The notes beneath the pieces were generated by a model that saw nothing but the letters and a program-made list of their open reading frames with translations, had not been told where the DNA came from and did not search any database. Made by a program: the position numbers and the translations under genes. This document shows positions 9,803 to 17,856 of a stretch of DNA of 64,000 nucleotides, piece after piece (the first letter of the stretch is position 1; the number at the start of each line of letters is the position of its first letter). Location: assembly GCF_016881065.1 (NCBI RefSeq), contig NZ_WXYN01000016.1:215012-279011 (forward strand), given 5' to 3'. The DNA is from Planococcus soli (GTDB lineage Bacteria; Bacillota; Bacilli; Bacillales_A; Planococcaceae).

Positions 9803-9840
9803 GCTCATTGATGGTTGTCTTCACCCATCAATGGGCATTT
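9803..9840 (+). terminator. Hairpin between abgT-like and abgA-like genes
   Basis: A 12-bp stem (9803-9814 with 9824-9835) is followed only by a short T-rich stretch, so it may attenuate rather than fully stop transcription. Confidence 0.5.
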
Positions 9841-9892
9841 CTATACCATAAAATGAAATTAACTAATAACATAAAGATCAGGAGGGACGCAA

Positions 9893-11191
9893 GTGACAGA
9901 GAAACTAATCAATGAGGAATTGCAAATACAAATGGTCAGTTGGCGCCGCGATTTGCATAAGCATGCGGAATCCGGATTTTTGGAGATGCGCACGGCTTCG
10001 CTTGTTGCCGGCCGGTTATCCCAACTTGGCTATCCGCTGAAAATGGCTGAAGAAGTTATGAAAGCCGACCAGCGGATGGGGGTGCCAAGCCAGGAGGTTT
10101 TGGCTGCACATTATAAATGGGCCGAAGCGAACGGAGCTGACTTGGAATGGCTGCCGAACTTCAAAGACGGTATGACGGGAATCGTCGCTGTACTTGAAAC
10201 GGGAAGACCAGGCCCGACACTGGCTTACCGCTTTGATATGGATGCATTGGACATCCAGGAGGAGCTGGCTCAAGGCCACATGCCATTCGATCAAGGCTTC
10301 CAGTCTGTTAATGCAGATAAAATGCATGCCTGTGCACACGACGGGCACACTTCGATTGGGCTTGGATTTGCTGAAACCTTGATGAGCAATAAAGAAAAAC
10401 TGGCAGGAACAATCAAGTTGATTTTTCAGCCTGCAGAAGAAGGAACACGTGGAGCAAAATCAATGGTAGCGGCAGGAGTCGTTGATGATGTAGATGTTTT
10501 TATTGCCATGCACCTTGGAACTGGTGTGCCAACAGGCGAATTTGTGGCAGGCAATGCCGGATTTCTGGCAACTACCAAGCTGGACGTAGTTTTCAAGGGA
10601 GTCGCATCTCATGCGGGCGGCAAGCCGGAAGAAGGGCGCAACGCGTTGATGGCCGCCTCTTCTGCGGTTCTTGGATTGAACGGAATTCCACGCCATTCGG
10701 CAGGAGCTTCGAGAATTAATGTAGGTGTTTTAAACGCGGGATCGGGGCGCAATATCATTCCGGCAACGGCTCAAATGAAAATTGAAACCCGTGGGGAAAC
10801 TTCTGAAATCAATGATTATATCCGGACGCAGGCCTTTGCAGTTCTTGAAGGTGCAGCAGCAATGTACGGGGTAGAAGTAAGCACCGATGTGGTTGGGGAA
10901 GCCAAAAGTAGCATTCCAAGCAAAGAATTGGTGGAAACTTTACACAGCGTAGCTCAATCCTCTCCTTTCTTTACTAAAACCATTGATTGGTCCACCGATT
11001 CGGCGGGGTCCGAAGATGCGACCTATTATATGGAGCACGTAAAAGCGCGCGGCGGGTTGGCCACGTATTGCATCGTTGGCAGCGATTTGGCAGCTGGCCA
11101 TCATAATGAACGTTTTGATTTTGATGAAGCATCGATGCTGTCTGCAGTTGATGTGCTGTATCGTTCCGCATTGAAAATAAGCAAGGCATAA
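9893..11191 (+). CDS. AbgA-like M20 amidohydrolase
   Basis: 432 residues, close to E. coli AbgA (about 436). It has the long insertion between the N-terminal helix and the first metal site that sets AbgA apart, then FDMDALD near 115-120, CAHDGHTS at 147-154 and FQPAEEGTRGA near 180. The start is GTG at 9893 behind AGGAGGG. AbgA forms a heterodimer with AbgB to cleave p-aminobenzoyl-glutamate; an AbgB-like gene lies 20 kb away (30078-31511), not in this operon. The substrate here is inferred only. Confidence 0.8.
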   Translation: MTEKLINEELQIQMVSWRRDLHKHAESGFLEMRTASLVAGRLSQLGYPLKMAEEVMKADQRMGVPSQEVLAAHYKWAEANGADLEWLPNFKDGMTGIVAVLETGRPGPTLAYRFDMDALDIQEELAQGHMPFDQGFQSVNADKMHACAHDGHTSIGLGFAETLMSNKEKLAGTIKLIFQPAEEGTRGAKSMVAAGVVDDVDVFIAMHLGTGVPTGEFVAGNAGFLATTKLDVVFKGVASHAGGKPEEGRNALMAASSAVLGLNGIPRHSAGASRINVGVLNAGSGRNIIPATAQMKIETRGETSEINDYIRTQAFAVLEGAAAMYGVEVSTDVVGEAKSSIPSKELVETLHSVAQSSPFFTKTIDWSTDSAGSEDATYYMEHVKARGGLATYCIVGSDLAAGHHNERFDFDEASMLSAVDVLYRSALKISKA

Positions 11192-11227
11192 AGAAAAGAC
11201 GGCAGAAATTTCCTGCCGTCTTTTCTT
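11192..11227 (+). terminator. Rho-independent terminator after abgA-like gene
   Basis: Stem AAGAAAAGACGGCAG paired with its complement around a short loop, followed by T residues. The same stem core recurs at 30037-30071. Confidence 0.88.
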
Positions 11228-11269
11228 ATGGGTAAATTTATGATTGGTCTCATTTTTAAAAAGCTGTTT

Positions 11270-12535
11270 TTAAGTTAAAAACAGTGAAATCTGAGGGAAG
11301 ATGATGACCAGTATTAAAACAATGATGAATATCATAAAGAATGGGATAACGCCTTTTATAACTTGTTCAACCTTTTCCCCGGTTATCCCACTGACCACGA
11401 AGAGGTTCAGGCCGACTGGCGGTGTAATCATACCCAATTCCATGTTGACTACCATAATGATGGCGAAATGGATGACATCAATCTCCAACGCACTAATAAT
11501 CGGCAACAAGATCGGCAAGGTAATCAAAATGATTGCTGTCGGTTCCAGGAACATTCCAAGAACGAAGAACAGCAAACTGACAATAATAAGGAATGTCCAT
11601 TTGTTGAATCCACTGTCGCTGACCCAGGCTGCGAAATCCTGTGGAACTTGTTCAGTAGTGAGGAACATTCCGAAAACAAGTGCTGCTGCAATGATCAGGA
11701 AGATCATGGAAGTAGTATTGATGGACTCTTTGGTAATTTCGATAAACTGGGACCAGGTCATTTCTCTGTAAATGACTATAGACACGATAATTGCATATAA
11801 AGCAGCGACAAATGATGCTTCTGTCGGCGTAACAATACCTGTATAGATGCTCCCTAAAATTAGGACTGGCATCACGAGTCCCCAAGTAGCTTTTAGTGTA
11901 GGGCGCCACCGTTCGTTTAACGGAACTTTCGGCAAGCCGCCGTAGTTTTTTCGGTGCGCTACAATTACCGCATAGACAATCAAAGCCAAGCCGAGTAAAA
12001 GACCTGGGAGGATACCTGCAGAAAATAATCTTCCTGTAGACTGTTCAGAAACAGATCCGTAAAGAATTAGCGGAATCGATGGGGGAATCAGAATTCCCAA
12101 AGTTCCGGCCGAAGCAACAAGACCCATCGAATAACTCTTTTCATAGCCTGCTTTGACCATCATCGGAATCATTATGGCACCGATGGCAGCGGCTGTTGCA
12201 GGGCTGGAGCCAGAAATTGCTGCAAAAATCATACAGGTGATGACAGTTACTACGGACAAGCCGCCTTTGGTGTGGCCCACCCATGACCGGATGCACTCAA
12301 TCAAGTATTTGGATATTCCGCCTTTGGCCATGATCAGCCCAGCGAAAACAAATCCTGGTATTGCCATTAACGTGGTGCTGTTGACGCCTGTAAACATTCT
12401 CTGAATAACAGTGTTTAATGAAAAATCTACCATGTAGAGACCGACAATACTGGAAACCGCTAAGCTGATAGCAATCGGCACCCGCAAGAAAGCAAAGACA
12501 AAAAGTAATACGATTACGATTACAGCTGCTTCCAT
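11270..12535 (-). CDS. dctM: TRAP transporter large permease (DctM family)
   Basis: 421 residues, hydrophobic throughout with about 12 membrane segments; GSSPATAAAIGAIMIP, TLGILIPPSIPLILYG and a late MITPPVGLNLFV segment are DctM hallmarks. The start at 12535 lies inside the end of the small permease gene (16-base overlap). It forms the transport core of a Na+-driven tripartite system with the adjacent DctQ and the divergent DctP. The substrate is likely an organic acid. Confidence 0.92.
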   Translation of the reverse strand: MEAAVIVIVLLFVFAFLRVPIAISLAVSSIVGLYMVDFSLNTVIQRMFTGVNSTTLMAIPGFVFAGLIMAKGGISKYLIECIRSWVGHTKGGLSVVTVITCMIFAAISGSSPATAAAIGAIMIPMMVKAGYEKSYSMGLVASAGTLGILIPPSIPLILYGSVSEQSTGRLFSAGILPGLLLGLALIVYAVIVAHRKNYGGLPKVPLNERWRPTLKATWGLVMPVLILGSIYTGIVTPTEASFVAALYAIIVSIVIYREMTWSQFIEITKESINTTSMIFLIIAAALVFGMFLTTEQVPQDFAAWVSDSGFNKWTFLIIVSLLFFVLGMFLEPTAIILITLPILLPIISALEIDVIHFAIIMVVNMELGMITPPVGLNLFVVSGITGEKVEQVIKGVIPFFMIFIIVLILVIIFPQISLFLT

Positions 12536-13020
12536 TCTGCATCTCCTCCGCCCGTAACATTTTCTTTCTTGACAAAGTAACGATAAGCTTTTTCACAAAA
12601 ACGGATAAACAACAAAGTTCCAGCAATCGGCATGATCAAGTAATTGATCCAGATCGGAAAGCCGACATCGATCGTTTTGATATCCTGGCTGTAAGCGGTC
12701 ATCACCATGTCCATTCCGGTCCAAATGATGAAAATGCTGAAGGCTGCTCCGATCAACAGCGTAACCACTTGCGAGAAGTGCTGCATTTTGGGGCCGAACC
12801 GATCATAGACTACATCTATCGCAATATGCTTGTCTTCTTTTAAAGCTGAAGAAAAGCCGATGAAGATGGCCCATACTAAAAGCATGGTGTAAATTTCTGT
12901 GGCCCAGCTCTGGGAAGTGCCAACAATATAGCGCATGAAGACGGAGTAGAGGCTGATGCCAATTCCAATTAAGAATAGGACAATCGAGAAAGCGCTTTCA
13001 ATACGATCCAGGTATTTCAT
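12520..13020 (-). CDS. dctQ: TRAP transporter small permease (DctQ family)
   Basis: 166 residues with four predicted membrane helices and a typical N-terminal pattern (LDRIES, then a helix ending near YSVFMRY). The start ATG is at 13020 with a GGGGG-rich RBS. A cre-like palindrome lies inside its first ten codons (12987-13000), which suggests CcpA roadblock control of the permease genes. It overlaps dctM. Confidence 0.88.
   Translation of the reverse strand: MKYLDRIESAFSIVLFLIGIGISLYSVFMRYIVGTSQSWATEIYTMLLVWAIFIGFSSALKEDKHIAIDVVYDRFGPKMQHFSQVVTLLIGAAFSIFIIWTGMDMVMTAYSQDIKTIDVGFPIWINYLIMPIAGTLLFIRFCEKAYRYFVKKENVTGGGDAEWKQL
12987..13000. promoter_or_regulatory. CcpA cre-type site inside start of dctQ
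   Basis: AGAAAGCGCTTTCA matches the cre consensus TGAAAGCGCTTTCA except for the first base and is centred on a 12-bp perfect palindrome. It lies about 21-34 bases into the coding sequence. Confidence 0.6.
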
Positions 13021-13242
13021 TTGAATCCCCCTTAATCATTTTGTATTTTGGATACGAGAAGAATTAGTCAAATCATAATACAAGTTAAGCTCAATAACAA
13101 GTTAAATTTTTGAATTCACAGAAAATTAATTAACAGATAAAATGTTTAAATTATGCTTTTTGATATTCTATTATGAAGTAATGCTTAACTAAAGAAATTT
13201 TAAAAATGTATTTATTTAAAAAATAGAAAATTTAAATTTTTC

Positions 13243-13271
13243 TTTACATTCTTTTTCTTCTATGCTAATTT
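13243..13271 (+). promoter_or_regulatory. Candidate promoter of dctP
   Basis: TTTACA (13243-13248), 17-base spacer, then TAATTT (13266-13271) with an extended TGC in front. The -10 is weak. Confidence 0.4.
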
Positions 13272-13280
13272 TGTTGTGAG

Positions 13281-13293
13281 TTGTATCCAAAAT
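13281..13293 (+). promoter_or_regulatory. Candidate GntR-type operator half-site motif
   Basis: TTGTATCCAAAAT. The 11-base core GTATCCAAAAT is repeated in reverse at 13045-13055, and the related ATTGTATCCAAT lies before the CitE-like gene (24059-24070). Position just after the predicted start of transcription fits a repressor. Confidence 0.4.
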
Positions 13294-13371
13294 TCACTTA
13301 AAGGAGATCAGCTTAAAATTTTTTGTATGCCGGGTGAACAGGGCTGGAAGAAAGGAAGGTGCAGTTAAAAA

Positions 13372-13385
13372 TGAAAGCCCTTACA
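13372..13385 (-). promoter_or_regulatory. cre-like 14-mer shared with the acyl-CoA operon leader
   Basis: TGAAAGCCCTTACA; its reverse complement TGTAAGGGCTTTCA occurs exactly at 41812-41825. It differs from the cre consensus only by GG/CC for the central CG. Confidence 0.5.
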
Positions 13386-13439
13386 AAAATGTTTTAAGTA
13401 TGCTTCAGATTAAAAAAACCAATAGGGGGTTCTTTAATT

Positions 13440-14468
13440 ATGAAAAAGCACATTTTTTCCGCATCTCTTTTAATGTCCGTACTTGCATTGGCTGCTTGCG
13501 GCAGTGACGAGGCAGCGAGCGGTGGGGAAAGCGGCGACGGTGTTCAGGAAATGACGATTAAGTTTTCCCACGTTGTAGCTGAAAACACACCGAAGCACCA
13601 AGGCGCGTTGGCCATGAAAGAGTATATTGAAACGGAATCCGATGGAGCCATCGAGGTTGAAATTTATCCAAACAGTTCGTTATTTGGGGATCAAGACGAG
13701 TATCAGAACCTGGCATCGAATAACGTTCAATTTATTGCACCGGATTTGACTAAATTTGTCGGAAACAATCCACAATTCAACGTACCTGCACTGCCGTTCA
13801 TGTTTGAGACCGATGAGCAAGCAATAGAGTTTTGGGATGGCGAAAAAGGGCAGGAGATCTTAGGAAGCCTTGAGGGCGATGGTGTGCTTGGACTTTCCAT
13901 GTGGCCGAATGGCGGTAAGCATATTACCAACAATGAACGGCCAATTGACTCGCCGGATGATTTCCAGGGACTGAAATTCCGTACACAAGGCGGGCAAGTG
14001 CTTGAGGAAATTTATTCTGCTATGGGTGCCGGTTCAGAATCCATTCCGTTTGGAGAGCTTTACACAGCGCTTGATCAAGGAGTAGTAGAGGGTCAGGAAA
14101 ATACGTTCAGCAATATTGAATCCAAGAAATTTGATGAGGTTCAGGACTATATGACAATCATGAACCATACACGCGTAGATTATGCTGTTTTCACTAACAC
14201 TGAGTTCTGGGAAAGCATGAATGATGCAACTAAAGAAATTGTGCAGGCCGGATTGGATGAAGGAACAGCGGTGGCACGTGAGGAAGCAATCACGTTGAAC
14301 GAAGAAGCGCTTGAGTTGATTCGTGAAAGAGGGCTGGTTGAAATCATTGAGTTGACGCCTGAACAAATCGAAGAGTTTCGGACAGCATTGGAGCCTATCT
14401 ATGATGAGTTCGAAGAGCAAATCGGAGCGGATGTATATGAAGCAGCACGTGAAGCGGCGGGCCAATAA
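13440..14468 (+). CDS. dctP: TRAP transporter substrate-binding lipoprotein (DctP family)
   Basis: 342 residues with a lipoprotein signal: basic N-terminus, hydrophobic core and lipobox LAAC with C20. The mature part has the DctP pattern: KFSHVVAENTPKHQGA, a region around FRTQGGQV that normally contains the carboxylate-binding arginine, and ALDQGVVEGQEN. It captures an organic acid outside the membrane and hands it to the divergent DctQM. The RBS AGGGGG precedes the ATG; a terminator follows directly, so it is monocistronic. Confidence 0.92.
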   Translation: MKKHIFSASLLMSVLALAACGSDEAASGGESGDGVQEMTIKFSHVVAENTPKHQGALAMKEYIETESDGAIEVEIYPNSSLFGDQDEYQNLASNNVQFIAPDLTKFVGNNPQFNVPALPFMFETDEQAIEFWDGEKGQEILGSLEGDGVLGLSMWPNGGKHITNNERPIDSPDDFQGLKFRTQGGQVLEEIYSAMGAGSESIPFGELYTALDQGVVEGQENTFSNIESKKFDEVQDYMTIMNHTRVDYAVFTNTEFWESMNDATKEIVQAGLDEGTAVAREEAITLNEEALELIRERGLVEIIELTPEQIEEFRTALEPIYDEFEEQIGADVYEAAREAAGQ

Positions 14469-14483
14469 TAGTTGAAGAGAACT

Positions 14484-14516
14484 AAAAAAGTTGGCTGTTT
14501 TTTAGCCAACTTTTTT
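14484..14516 (+). terminator. Rho-independent terminator after dctP
   Basis: Stem of 13 bp (14484-14496 with 14504-14516) ending in a T run. Confidence 0.9.
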
Positions 14517-14593
14517 CAGTTTAAATTTTTGAAAAAGCATCATTGTGCATAGCAGTTTAAGAAAGCCAATAACCTACAGACAGGAGAATGGAT

Positions 14594-14977
14594 ATGAACA
14601 AAGAGAAGTTTGAACAGGGACTCCAAATACGCAGAAGTGTGCTGGGTGCGGAATACGTGGATAAATCGATTCAAAATGCAACGGATTTTAATATGCCTAT
14701 GCAGGAATTGGTGACCGAGTATTGCTGGGGGGAAGTTTGGGCGCGCCCAGGGTTGTCCAAAAAAACACGGAGCATGCTGAATCTTGCCATGATCACGGCA
14801 TTGAACCGGCCGCACGAATTGAAACTGCATGTCAGAGGAGCTATCAATAATGGCTTAACAAGAGACGACATACAGGAAGTCTTCCTGCAAACGGCCATTT
14901 ACTGCGGTGTGCCGGCAGCGATTGACAGCTTCAGGACAGCAAAAGAAGTATTTGATGAAATGGATAAGGAGAACTGA
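14594..14977 (+). CDS. Carboxymuconolactone decarboxylase (CMD) family protein
   Basis: 127 residues, similar in length and pattern to PcaC-type proteins: QELVTEYCWGEVWARPGLSKKTR, a MLNLAMITALNRPHELKLHVRGAINNG core and a QTAIYCGVPAA segment. The ATG at 14594 is spaced properly from AGGAG, unlike the ATG six bases upstream. No other protocatechuate pathway gene is seen, so a lactone decarboxylase or a general carboxylase-like role is open. It precedes the convergent AEC carrier gene by 11 bases. Confidence 0.8.
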   Translation: MNKEKFEQGLQIRRSVLGAEYVDKSIQNATDFNMPMQELVTEYCWGEVWARPGLSKKTRSMLNLAMITALNRPHELKLHVRGAINNGLTRDDIQEVFLQTAIYCGVPAAIDSFRTAKEVFDEMDKEN

Positions 14978-14988
14978 TCCAGATTCTC

Positions 14989-15912
14989 TTAAACAAAAAG
15001 GATTCGCGATAGGAAAATTACAATCGTAACGGACAAAGCACTGAAAATAGTTGAGGCGAGAACAGCTTGAGCAGCAAATGCAGTTTCATTTTCGTATTCC
15101 TGCGCAATAATGGCACTGTTTACGGAACTTGGGACGGCCGAAGCGATAAACATCGCTTGAGCTGTAATGGCGTCGACGTTTAGGAATTGAATGATGAAAA
15201 AAGCCAGAAGCGGGCTGATAACAAGCCTGACGCCTACACTTAAGTAAACCGTGAACATATTTTTGGAGAAATTCAACTGAACAACCTGTGCACCCAAAGT
15301 CAGAAGTGCCAGTGCGATTAACGCATCTGCAATGTATGAACCTGGAGTGTAGAGGAACTGCGGCAGTGTAAGGTCAAAGGCATTCAGCATCAGACCGAAA
15401 AACATCGCATAAAGCACCGGCATTTTAAAATAAGGGACGGCAGCTTTGATTTTTGATTTATCCAGCCGCTGCAAACTAATGATCCCGTAAGAATAAACCA
15501 GCAAATTCTGGAAAGTAAGCACCAATACTTGAACCGCCATCGCAATCGGATCCTGGCGAAAAGCCAAATCATTTACGGAAATGCCATAGTTGCCTGAGTT
15601 GTAAAAAAGAGTACTATGGGAAAAAGCGGTTTGGAGTCCTTTGCTGAAGCCAAACAGTTTACTGATTAATTTGGATACAAAATACAATAACAAAGACAAA
15701 AAAATAAAAAACACCAATACTTTAAAAAACATTTCCCATGCCAAATCAGTTTCGTATAGCCGGATGAAAATCAATCCAGGAACTAGATAATAGATATTAA
15801 TTTTTGCCAATGTGTTCAAATCAAAATGAAACTTTATATGCAAAAATGCTCCGATTCCAATCAAAATAAGAATGGGGACAATGATATTCAAGAAAATATT
15901 GAAAATCTCCAA
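14989..15912 (-). CDS. AEC-family (auxin efflux carrier) transporter
   Basis: 307 residues with about ten membrane helices; the N-terminus IFNIFLNIIVPILILIGIGAF and a C-terminal AQAMFIASAVPSSVNSAIIAQEY segment are typical of AEC/MdcF/MleP-like carriers of malonate, malate and related acids. I place the start at the TTG at 15912 because AAAGGAGAG lies six bases before it; an in-frame TTG 18 bases upstream has no RBS. It is divergent from the HMG-CoA lyase-like gene, sharing an operator region. Confidence 0.82.
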   Translation of the reverse strand: MEIFNIFLNIIVPILILIGIGAFLHIKFHFDLNTLAKINIYYLVPGLIFIRLYETDLAWEMFFKVLVFFIFLSLLLYFVSKLISKLFGFSKGLQTAFSHSTLFYNSGNYGISVNDLAFRQDPIAMAVQVLVLTFQNLLVYSYGIISLQRLDKSKIKAAVPYFKMPVLYAMFFGLMLNAFDLTLPQFLYTPGSYIADALIALALLTLGAQVVQLNFSKNMFTVYLSVGVRLVISPLLAFFIIQFLNVDAITAQAMFIASAVPSSVNSAIIAQEYENETAFAAQAVLASTIFSALSVTIVIFLSRILFV

Positions 15913-15946
15913 AACACTCTCTCCTTTCAATCGTTAAGTAAATAAA

Positions 15947-15976
15947 GGTGTATATTGTTTCTGTACAATATACACC
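15947..15976. promoter_or_regulatory. 12-bp perfect inverted repeat, candidate operator of divergent promoters
   Basis: GGTGTATATTGT, six bases, ACAATATACACC. It lies between the AEC carrier and the HMG-CoA lyase-like gene. The inner ATATTGT/ACAATAT part resembles the ATATTG...CAATAT palindrome at 24057-24072. Confidence 0.6.
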
Positions 15977-16022
15977 ATTAAGAAAATTATACCAATCAAT
16001 TTTGAAACTAAGGAGAATTTTA

Positions 16023-16952
16023 ATGAATCTGCCTAAAAGCATTAAGATAAATGAAGTGGTATTAAGAGACGGCTTGCAATTGGAAGACAAGGTTTTGACG
16101 ATAGACGAGAAAAAAACTTTGTTTGATCTGTTAGTAAAAGCCAATATCGGGACGCTTGAATTCGGTTCTTTTGTCCATCCAAAATTAGTGCCGCAAATGG
16201 CTAACAGCGGTGAATTGTTTGAGTTGATTTCTCCGACATCCGGGGAATTAAAGCTGATTGCACTGATTCCGAATTTAAAAGGAGCAAAAAACGCGCAGGA
16301 AAAAGGCGTAAAAAAAGTGAATTTTGTTTTCTCGGCAAGCGATACACATAATCAGCAAAACGTCCAAAAAACTACGGAAGAATCTTTAGTGGAACTTAAA
16401 GAGATTGTCGATTACTGCGAGGAACATGCCATGGTATTGAGTGTGTCGATTGCAACAACTTTTGGCTGTCCGTTTGAAGGCGAAGTGAAAAAGGAAAGAA
16501 TCCACTGGATCCTTGAGCAGTTGGCTCCGCTTCATATAGAAATCATCACACTGGCAGATACAACAGGCATGGCCAATCCACAGCAAGTTTACGATCTGAT
16601 TTCGGAGCTGAAGAACAAATTTCCGGAACAATCATTCAACCTCCATTTTCACAATACGCGAGGTATGGGATTGGCAAATATGCTGGGAGCAATCGAGGCG
16701 GGCATCACGAGTTTTGATGCTTCTTTAGGAGGACTTGGCGGCTGTCCATTTGCTCCAGGAGCAACAGGCAATATCTGCACAGAAGATGTTGTCCATATGC
16801 TGCACAGCATGGGAATCGACACTGGACTGTCGTTGGAAAGGTTGATAGAGGCTTCACAGAAGCTTCAACAACTTGTGGAGCACGCAACACCAGGCTATGT
16901 CTTAAAGGCAGGGCCATACGACCGGAAATACCCGGTTCCGGCAGCAAAATAG
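16023..16952 (+). CDS. Hydroxymethylglutaryl-CoA lyase family protein (DRE-TIM metallolyase)
   Basis: 309 residues. EVVLRDGLQ near residue 12-20 is the DRE-type motif, HFHNTRGMG carries metal-binding histidines, and GGLGGCPFAPGATGN holds the active-site cysteine of HMG-CoA lyases. The ATG at 16023 follows AAGGAG. The family reaction is HMG-CoA to acetyl-CoA plus acetoacetate, but in clusters with MmgE/PrpD and CaiB/BaiF the true substrate may be another 3-hydroxy-acyl-CoA. It heads the operon that continues with enoyl-CoA hydratase. Confidence 0.85.
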   Translation: MNLPKSIKINEVVLRDGLQLEDKVLTIDEKKTLFDLLVKANIGTLEFGSFVHPKLVPQMANSGELFELISPTSGELKLIALIPNLKGAKNAQEKGVKKVNFVFSASDTHNQQNVQKTTEESLVELKEIVDYCEEHAMVLSVSIATTFGCPFEGEVKKERIHWILEQLAPLHIEIITLADTTGMANPQQVYDLISELKNKFPEQSFNLHFHNTRGMGLANMLGAIEAGITSFDASLGGLGGCPFAPGATGNICTEDVVHMLHSMGIDTGLSLERLIEASQKLQQLVEHATPGYVLKAGPYDRKYPVPAAK

Positions 16953-17016
16953 ATAGCTTATGTAAACGAAAGTTCTTAGTTCAATTCTTATAGAAGAAAA
17001 CTTGGAGGATACTGCT

Positions 17017-17811
17017 ATGACCAACTGGGAAACCTTGATCTTAAATGAAGAGCATGGCGATGAACATGTCTATGTAATTGAATTAAACAGACCTGAAGCG
17101 ATGAATTCGCTGAATACAAAAATGGCGGTTGAATTGATTGAATGCCTGACATCACTCGAACAGCAAAAAAGCTTGCGTGTGTTGGTGCTTACCGCCAAAG
17201 GAGAAAAAAGCTTTTGTGCGGGAGCGGACTTAAAAGAACGCAAAGGAATGACCAATGCACAATGGAAACAGCAGCATGACATTTTTGAGGATGCTTATGA
17301 ATTGCTGCGGAACTTCAAGTTCCCGGTCATTGCCGCAGTCAACGGTTTTGCTTTAGGTGGCGGTATGGAGATGCTGCTGAGCTGTGATCTTCGCTACGCG
17401 GCCGCGCACGCCAAGATGGGCTTGCCGGAAGTTAAGCTGGGCATTATACCAGGGGTGGGCGGAACGCAATTGCTGCCGCGTGCCATTCCAGTCGGTTTGG
17501 CAAAAGAGATGCTTTTTAGAGGCAATCAGGTAGATGCGAATAAGGCGTTGGAAACTGGAATTTTGAACGGTGTTTATTCCAAAGAGGAACTAATGCCGAA
17601 GACGCTGGAAATCGCCAAGGAAATTGCACAAAATGCACCGTTATCCTTGCAGTCCATAAAAAAATCCATTTCTACAGGGCTCCATACGGATATTAACACA
17701 GCGCTGTCGATTGAACTGGATCAATATTATAAATGTGCAAATTCAGAAGATCGCCTGGAAGGCGTGTTGGCCTTTAATGAAAAACGAAAGCCGGACTGGC
17801 AAGGGAAATGA
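17017..17811 (+). CDS. Enoyl-CoA hydratase/isomerase family protein
   Basis: 264 residues of crotonase fold: LNRPEAMNSLN, FCAGADLKER (oxyanion hole) and NGFALGGGMEMLLSCDLRYA. The two catalytic-glutamate positions are represented by GGGMEM and LPEVKLGIIPGVGG. The start is the ATG 17017 behind TTGGAGG. It is likely the CoA-ester hydratase step of the neighbouring acid pathway. Confidence 0.88.
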   Translation: MTNWETLILNEEHGDEHVYVIELNRPEAMNSLNTKMAVELIECLTSLEQQKSLRVLVLTAKGEKSFCAGADLKERKGMTNAQWKQQHDIFEDAYELLRNFKFPVIAAVNGFALGGGMEMLLSCDLRYAAAHAKMGLPEVKLGIIPGVGGTQLLPRAIPVGLAKEMLFRGNQVDANKALETGILNGVYSKEELMPKTLEIAKEIAQNAPLSLQSIKKSISTGLHTDINTALSIELDQYYKCANSEDRLEGVLAFNEKRKPDWQGK

Positions 17812-17856
17812 TAAACAGCTGAGGCATTCGACGTTTCAGTGGAAGGAGGAGCCGAA

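Larger units (their letters stand above)
13021..13439. promoter_or_regulatory. Divergent control region between dctQM and dctP
   Basis: 419 bases, AT-rich, no credible gene. On the plus strand it holds a promoter candidate (13243-13271), a TTGTATCCAAAAT element (13281-13293) just after the expected transcription start, and a cre-like element (13372-13385). An inverted copy of the GTATCCAAAAT core sits at 13045-13055, close to the dctQ start. The leader of dctP would be about 160 bases. Confidence 0.6.

Noticed and set aside
11301-11800. Plus-strand ORFs of 145-156 residues opposite dctM
   Set aside because: They are antisense to a well-supported membrane protein gene and contain unusual residue runs with no recognisable domain.
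13371-13397. Eight-codon ORF (ATG AAA GCC ... TAA) behind GGAAGG in the dctP leader
   Set aside because: It coincides with the cre-like 14-mer that is repeated at 41812 without any ORF, so the sequence is better explained as a regulatory site.
15948-16022. Longer N-terminus for the HMG-CoA lyase-like protein
   Set aside because: It would start inside the operator palindrome and lacks an RBS; the ATG at 16023 has AAGGAG.
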